From an uncultured Chloroflexota bacterium (GTDB taxonomy: Bacteria; Chloroflexota; Chloroflexia; Chloroflexales; Roseiflexaceae), in contig CALFIC010000112.1 of assembly GCA_937876225.1 (NCBI GenBank), positions 1 through 33,672 of the forward strand: DNA of 33,672 nt, written 5' to 3'. The translations under genes and the position numbers were made by a program. Positions 31,001 to 33,672 of this stretch are shown in pieces. Position 1 is the first letter of the stretch. Each line of letters starts with the position of its first letter. The notes beneath the pieces are model-generated. The model did not search any database and was not told where the DNA came from. It saw nothing but the letters and a program-made list of their open reading frames with translations.

Positions 31001-31822
31001 ATGAAAATCGGTACCCTCCAAAATGTGCTTAATGAGCCATTAGGTAGCGCATTTTATCGCGCCGGACAACTAGGCTTTGCCGGCATCGAGCTCGATTGGA
31101 GCCACCCCAGCGACGCCTTGCCCGGCGGGAGCATGAGCCCCAGCATGCGCGCTATGATGGTGCTGACCGCCCGCAACAACAATGTCGAGATTGCCTCGGT
31201 GGCGGCCCACTTCCTCAACAACGGCAACATTGCCAGCCCCGATAGTGCCGTGGTGAGTAGCGCCATGCTCAATATCCGCCGTGGCATCGAATTGTGCCAC
31301 GATATTGGCGCCAAAGTGTTGTTGGTACCGTTTTTTTATCATGGTGAAATCGACGGCCAAGCGGGCATCGACCGCTTGACCCGTAATTTGGGGGCTTTGG
31401 CCGCCGAAGCCGCCAGCGCTGGGGTGACACTGGGCATCGAAAACACCTTGACGGCCGTGCAAAACGCCGCCGTCATTGATGCTGTCGGTTCACCGGCAGT
31501 CGGTGTCTACTGGGACATGGCCAATGGCGTCGCTTGTGGCTACGATGCCGTCGCCGACGTGCATACCTTGGGTACGCGTTTGGCCCAAGTCCATGCCAAA
31601 GAATTCGCCCACGACGGCGGCGTTGCCGGCACTCGGGCCAACCCCCGTTTTGATTTGCTCAACGCCAAGCCACTCGGCCAAGGCCAAATCCCCGTGACCC
31701 AAATCGTGGCGGCCCTCAAGGCCGTAGGGTATGACGGTTACATCGTGCTCGAAACCGGGCATTTTGGTGATCACCATGCCTCCGCCAAAGCCGCCGGTGA
31801 TTATCTCAACGCACTGGTGTAA
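31001..31822 (+). CDS. Xylose-isomerase-like TIM-barrel sugar isomerase/epimerase (first copy)
   Basis: A 273-residue TIM barrel of the AP-endonuclease-2/xylose isomerase-like family. Metal ligands are in place: Glu in TLGIENTL, Asp in VYWDMANG, His in AQVHAKEF and Glu in IVLETGHFGD. LGFAGIELDWS at the N-terminus is typical of L-ribulose-phosphate epimerase or hydroxypyruvate isomerase relatives. It lies 19 bases behind the Gfo/Idh gene, with AAGGA before the ATG, so they are co-transcribed. The exact substrate is not predictable. A terminator follows. Confidence 0.88.
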   Translation: MKIGTLQNVLNEPLGSAFYRAGQLGFAGIELDWSHPSDALPGGSMSPSMRAMMVLTARNNNVEIASVAAHFLNNGNIASPDSAVVSSAMLNIRRGIELCHDIGAKVLLVPFFYHGEIDGQAGIDRLTRNLGALAAEAASAGVTLGIENTLTAVQNAAVIDAVGSPAVGVYWDMANGVACGYDAVADVHTLGTRLAQVHAKEFAHDGGVAGTRANPRFDLLNAKPLGQGQIPVTQIVAALKAVGYDGYIVLETGHFGDHHASAKAAGDYLNALV

Positions 31823-31847
31823 TTGGCACACTTGGTTTGCATATATG

Positions 31848-31889
31848 GCGTACACAGGGCAACGAAAAAGGCACTGTGTACGCTTTTTT
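31848..31889 (+). terminator. Intrinsic terminator after the first isomerase
   Basis: GCGTACACAG (31848-31857) pairs with CTGTGTACGC (31874-31883), loop of 16 bases, six T follow (31884-31889). The next gene's start is only 20 bases downstream, so some read-through is likely. Confidence 0.85.
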
Positions 31890-31909
31890 GATGAAAAAGA
31901 GGGAATTTC

Positions 31910-32710
31910 ATGCGTATTTCGTTTATTACGGCGAATTATGTGGCCCGCGACGTCGGCTTCCATATGACCGAAGGCTGGATGCAGGGCGACAAGGCCGCCA
32001 ACAATCATTACCGCCCCCTCGACACTTATGCCGAGCGCCTCGAAGAATTGTTAGCCCTGATTAGCGACCAAGGCTATGACTACGTCGATTTCTGGACGGC
32101 GCACCTGCATTGGTCATGGGCCACCCCCGATCACATCGAAATCGCCAGCATGTTACTCGCCAAATACGGCTTGACGTCGCTCTGCTACGGCGGTTATTTT
32201 GGCGATACCATCGAGGAATTCACCAAGGCCTGTGCTACAGCCAGTGCCGCTGGCATGCATATTTTGGCTGGTTCGACTGCCATGCTCAAAAAAGATCGGG
32301 CGGCAGTAGTGGCCGTATTGCAACAGTATGATTGTAAGCTGGCCATTGAGAATCATCCGGGTGAAAAAACGCCCGCGGATATTTTGCAGCAAATCGGTGA
32401 TGGTGCCGGCGGCCGCATCGGCACCGCCCTCGACACCGGCTGGTGGGGCACCCAAGGCTATGATTCGGTGGCGGCGATTCACGAACTCTACCCACATATT
32501 TTGACCATGCATCTCAAAGACGTACTCGCCGCTGGTGCCCACGATACCTGTCGCTTTGGCAAGGGCGTGGTGCCTATCGAAGCCTGCGTGCGCTTGTTGG
32601 CCCAAAAAGGCTATACCGGCCCATTGGCAGTAGAGCATGAGCCTGATGCCTACGACCCTACGCCCGATTGTGTCGCCATGCGCGATATGGTGCAGGGCTG
32701 GTTGGCATAG
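31910..32710 (+). CDS. Xylose-isomerase-like TIM-barrel sugar isomerase/epimerase (second copy)
   Basis: Same fold family as the preceding gene, 266 residues, but only distantly related. Metal ligands: Glu in LAIENHPGE, Asp in TALDTGWWG, His in ILTMHLKDV and Glu in LAVEHEPDAY. GYDYVDFWTAHLHWSWATPD is distinctive and resembles inosose dehydratase/IolE-like members. AGAGGG precedes ATG 31910. It sits behind a terminator, so it is expressed by read-through or from an unseen weak promoter. Likely acts in the same sugar or cyclitol route as the two genes before it. Confidence 0.86.
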   Translation: MRISFITANYVARDVGFHMTEGWMQGDKAANNHYRPLDTYAERLEELLALISDQGYDYVDFWTAHLHWSWATPDHIEIASMLLAKYGLTSLCYGGYFGDTIEEFTKACATASAAGMHILAGSTAMLKKDRAAVVAVLQQYDCKLAIENHPGEKTPADILQQIGDGAGGRIGTALDTGWWGTQGYDSVAAIHELYPHILTMHLKDVLAAGAHDTCRFGKGVVPIEACVRLLAQKGYTGPLAVEHEPDAYDPTPDCVAMRDMVQGWLA

Positions 32711-32742
32711 GTCAGTACTAGTAAGTGAATCGTGTGCTAGTG

Positions 32743-32774
32743 ACGCCCCTGCATCATGTGCGATGCAGGGGCGT
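32743..32774 (+). terminator. Strong hairpin after the second isomerase, no T tract
   Basis: ACGCCCCTGCATC (32743-32755) pairs exactly with GATGCAGGGGCGT (32762-32774), loop ATGTGC. The downstream sequence GGTGTGTTGC has no T run, so termination is plausible rather than clear. The rest of 32711-32940 is AT-rich and holds no gene. TTGTAAAAAATA at 32849-32860 matches the site at 28402. Confidence 0.6.
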
Positions 32775-32940
32775 GGTGTGTTGCGGAATGATTCGATGGG
32801 TAATGATTGTGGTGAATGGCCAACGATTACGTCACCACGACAGCTTGTTTGTAAAAAATAACAAAATAAAAGAGCGTGATATTTTATAAAATAAATAGAC
32901 AATTCATAGATAAGGCAGAGGCTTGCGAGAGGAGTATTCC

Positions 32941-33480
32941 ATGGATATTCTCGTACACGCGTGGCAATGGCTCCAAACGACGGTATATGGCATCTTAATC
33001 TGGGGGATGCAATTACCATGGGGGCAGTGGTTTGCGTCGTTGGGTAATCTGACCATTGTTGAGTGGGCGGGATTCTTGGCGAGTATCGCTGGGGTAATTG
33101 CGTTTGTGATTGGAATTCCGCGTTTGTGGAGTTTTCAATATACAGAGCGGTATCGTGTGTTTGTAGAGCTCTACAAGATCAATGAACACCTCATGTCGCG
33201 GTTGCGCTCAAATGATGTGAGTACCGCCAAAACATATCGCGAAGCATTACGCGATTATATTCACGCCAATAGTTTTGGGTTTTCAAAACGCGATAACACG
33301 TTTATTTATGGCCAGTGGAAAAAGGCGAATACGCAGGCTAACGGGCTACTGAGCCAAATGGAAACTGGCACCAAATTTGGGAGCATTACTGATATCGCCG
33401 AGCTCATCGAATTTCGCGAACGACTCAATACCGAAATCAAAAAACTGCGTAAGGCGCCCATTAATATGAGTGACGGGTAG
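32941..33480 (+). CDS. Hypothetical small membrane protein
   Basis: Family not recognised. The 179-residue product has a hydrophobic N-terminal region with up to two segments (residues ~13-35 and TIVEWAGFLASIAGVIAFVIGIP, ~38-60), then a helical charged cytoplasmic part (RYRVFVELYKINEHLMSRLR, YREALRDYIHANSFGF). AGAGGAG lies six bases before ATG 32941; the frame extends to 32923 without support. It is AT-richer than the isomerase genes. No neighbour suggests a function. The upstream 12-mer shared with the 28480 gene may mean common regulation. Confidence 0.65.
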   Translation: MDILVHAWQWLQTTVYGILIWGMQLPWGQWFASLGNLTIVEWAGFLASIAGVIAFVIGIPRLWSFQYTERYRVFVELYKINEHLMSRLRSNDVSTAKTYREALRDYIHANSFGFSKRDNTFIYGQWKKANTQANGLLSQMETGTKFGSITDIAELIEFRERLNTEIKKLRKAPINMSDG

Positions 33481-33534
33481 TCAATACCTGTTTCCTACTT
33501 CGTTATCTCGCACAGCGCACTACCCCCTAACGTC

Positions 33535-33563
33535 ATTGCATGGCGCCAACGGCGCAGTGCAAT
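33535..33563 (+). other. Hairpin behind the last gene
   Basis: ATTGCA (33535-33540) pairs with TGCAAT (33558-33563), inner GCGCC (33543-33547) with GGCGC (33551-33555), with TG/AG internal mismatches. No T run follows. It may act as a terminator of the membrane protein gene. Confidence 0.5.
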
Positions 33564-33618
33564 CTCCGAGTGGTAGCATAGATACCAATGCCAATTGTCT
33601 CACACGGAGGCATACTGT

Positions 33619-33672
<54 letters not shown>

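Noticed and set aside
32153..33019. Minus-strand 288-residue frame
   Set aside because: It covers the second isomerase in antisense and an intergenic hairpin; sequence has no recognisable domain.

Overview
The window reads as ordinary chromosome from a mid-GC bacterium, most likely a member of the Chloroflexota (class Chloroflexia). That placement is an inference from gene families, short dispersed palindromes and low-complexity surface-protein style. There is no rRNA or other decisive marker. About 27 protein genes, one tRNA, one T-box riboswitch and many strong intrinsic terminators account for most of the sequence.

Layout: 1-6000 (+) holds a 5'-truncated glycogen branching enzyme, a GH57/DUF3536 alpha-glucan enzyme and malate synthase A. 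6016-8600 has a TerC-type membrane protein (-), purA (+) and a mycoredoxin-like glutaredoxin (-), separated by hairpin terminators. 8690-13010 (+) has a CCA-adding/poly(A) polymerase-family enzyme with an HD domain, an alpha/beta-hydrolase-fold protein that seems to lack two catalytic residues, a formyltransferase-family protein and an MDR oxidoreductase. 13063-14942 (-) is an ABC ATPase followed by a nitrilase-family amidase, with two perfect DnaA-box sequences between them. 15227-19281 (+) has an ArnT/PMT-like membrane glycosyltransferase and oligoendopeptidase F.

19383-25701 is all on the minus strand: a lamin-tail-domain surface protein, then a glycine T-box riboswitch, glyS, two very small Cys-rich proteins, and an AT-rich polytopic membrane protein. 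The first small protein (22053-22250) has an in-frame TGA at codon 23, followed by an intact GDCCVLC motif. I read it as a selenoprotein that ordinary ORF calling misses. Its stop overlaps the start of a second, Sec-less paralogue by 8 bases. The T-box leader overlaps the 3' end of the upstream surface-protein gene.

26065-33480 (+) carries trxB, moeA, a two-TM hypothetical protein, tRNA-Thr(CGT), a PPOX/F420-type oxidoreductase, a sugar-catabolism-like group (Gfo/Idh/MocA dehydrogenase plus two xylose-isomerase-like TIM barrels) and a final small membrane protein. The window ends inside a 7-bp tandem repeat.

A palindrome, AGACGCAGC-AG-GCTGCGTCT, occurs four times between genes and at two sites is built into a terminator. 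The best candidate for something overlooked is the T-box/glyS/selenoprotein/paralogue operon. Redox and cysteine chemistry recurs through the window (glutaredoxin, thioredoxin reductase, selenoprotein), but I see no defence system, prophage, CRISPR array or biosynthetic cluster.
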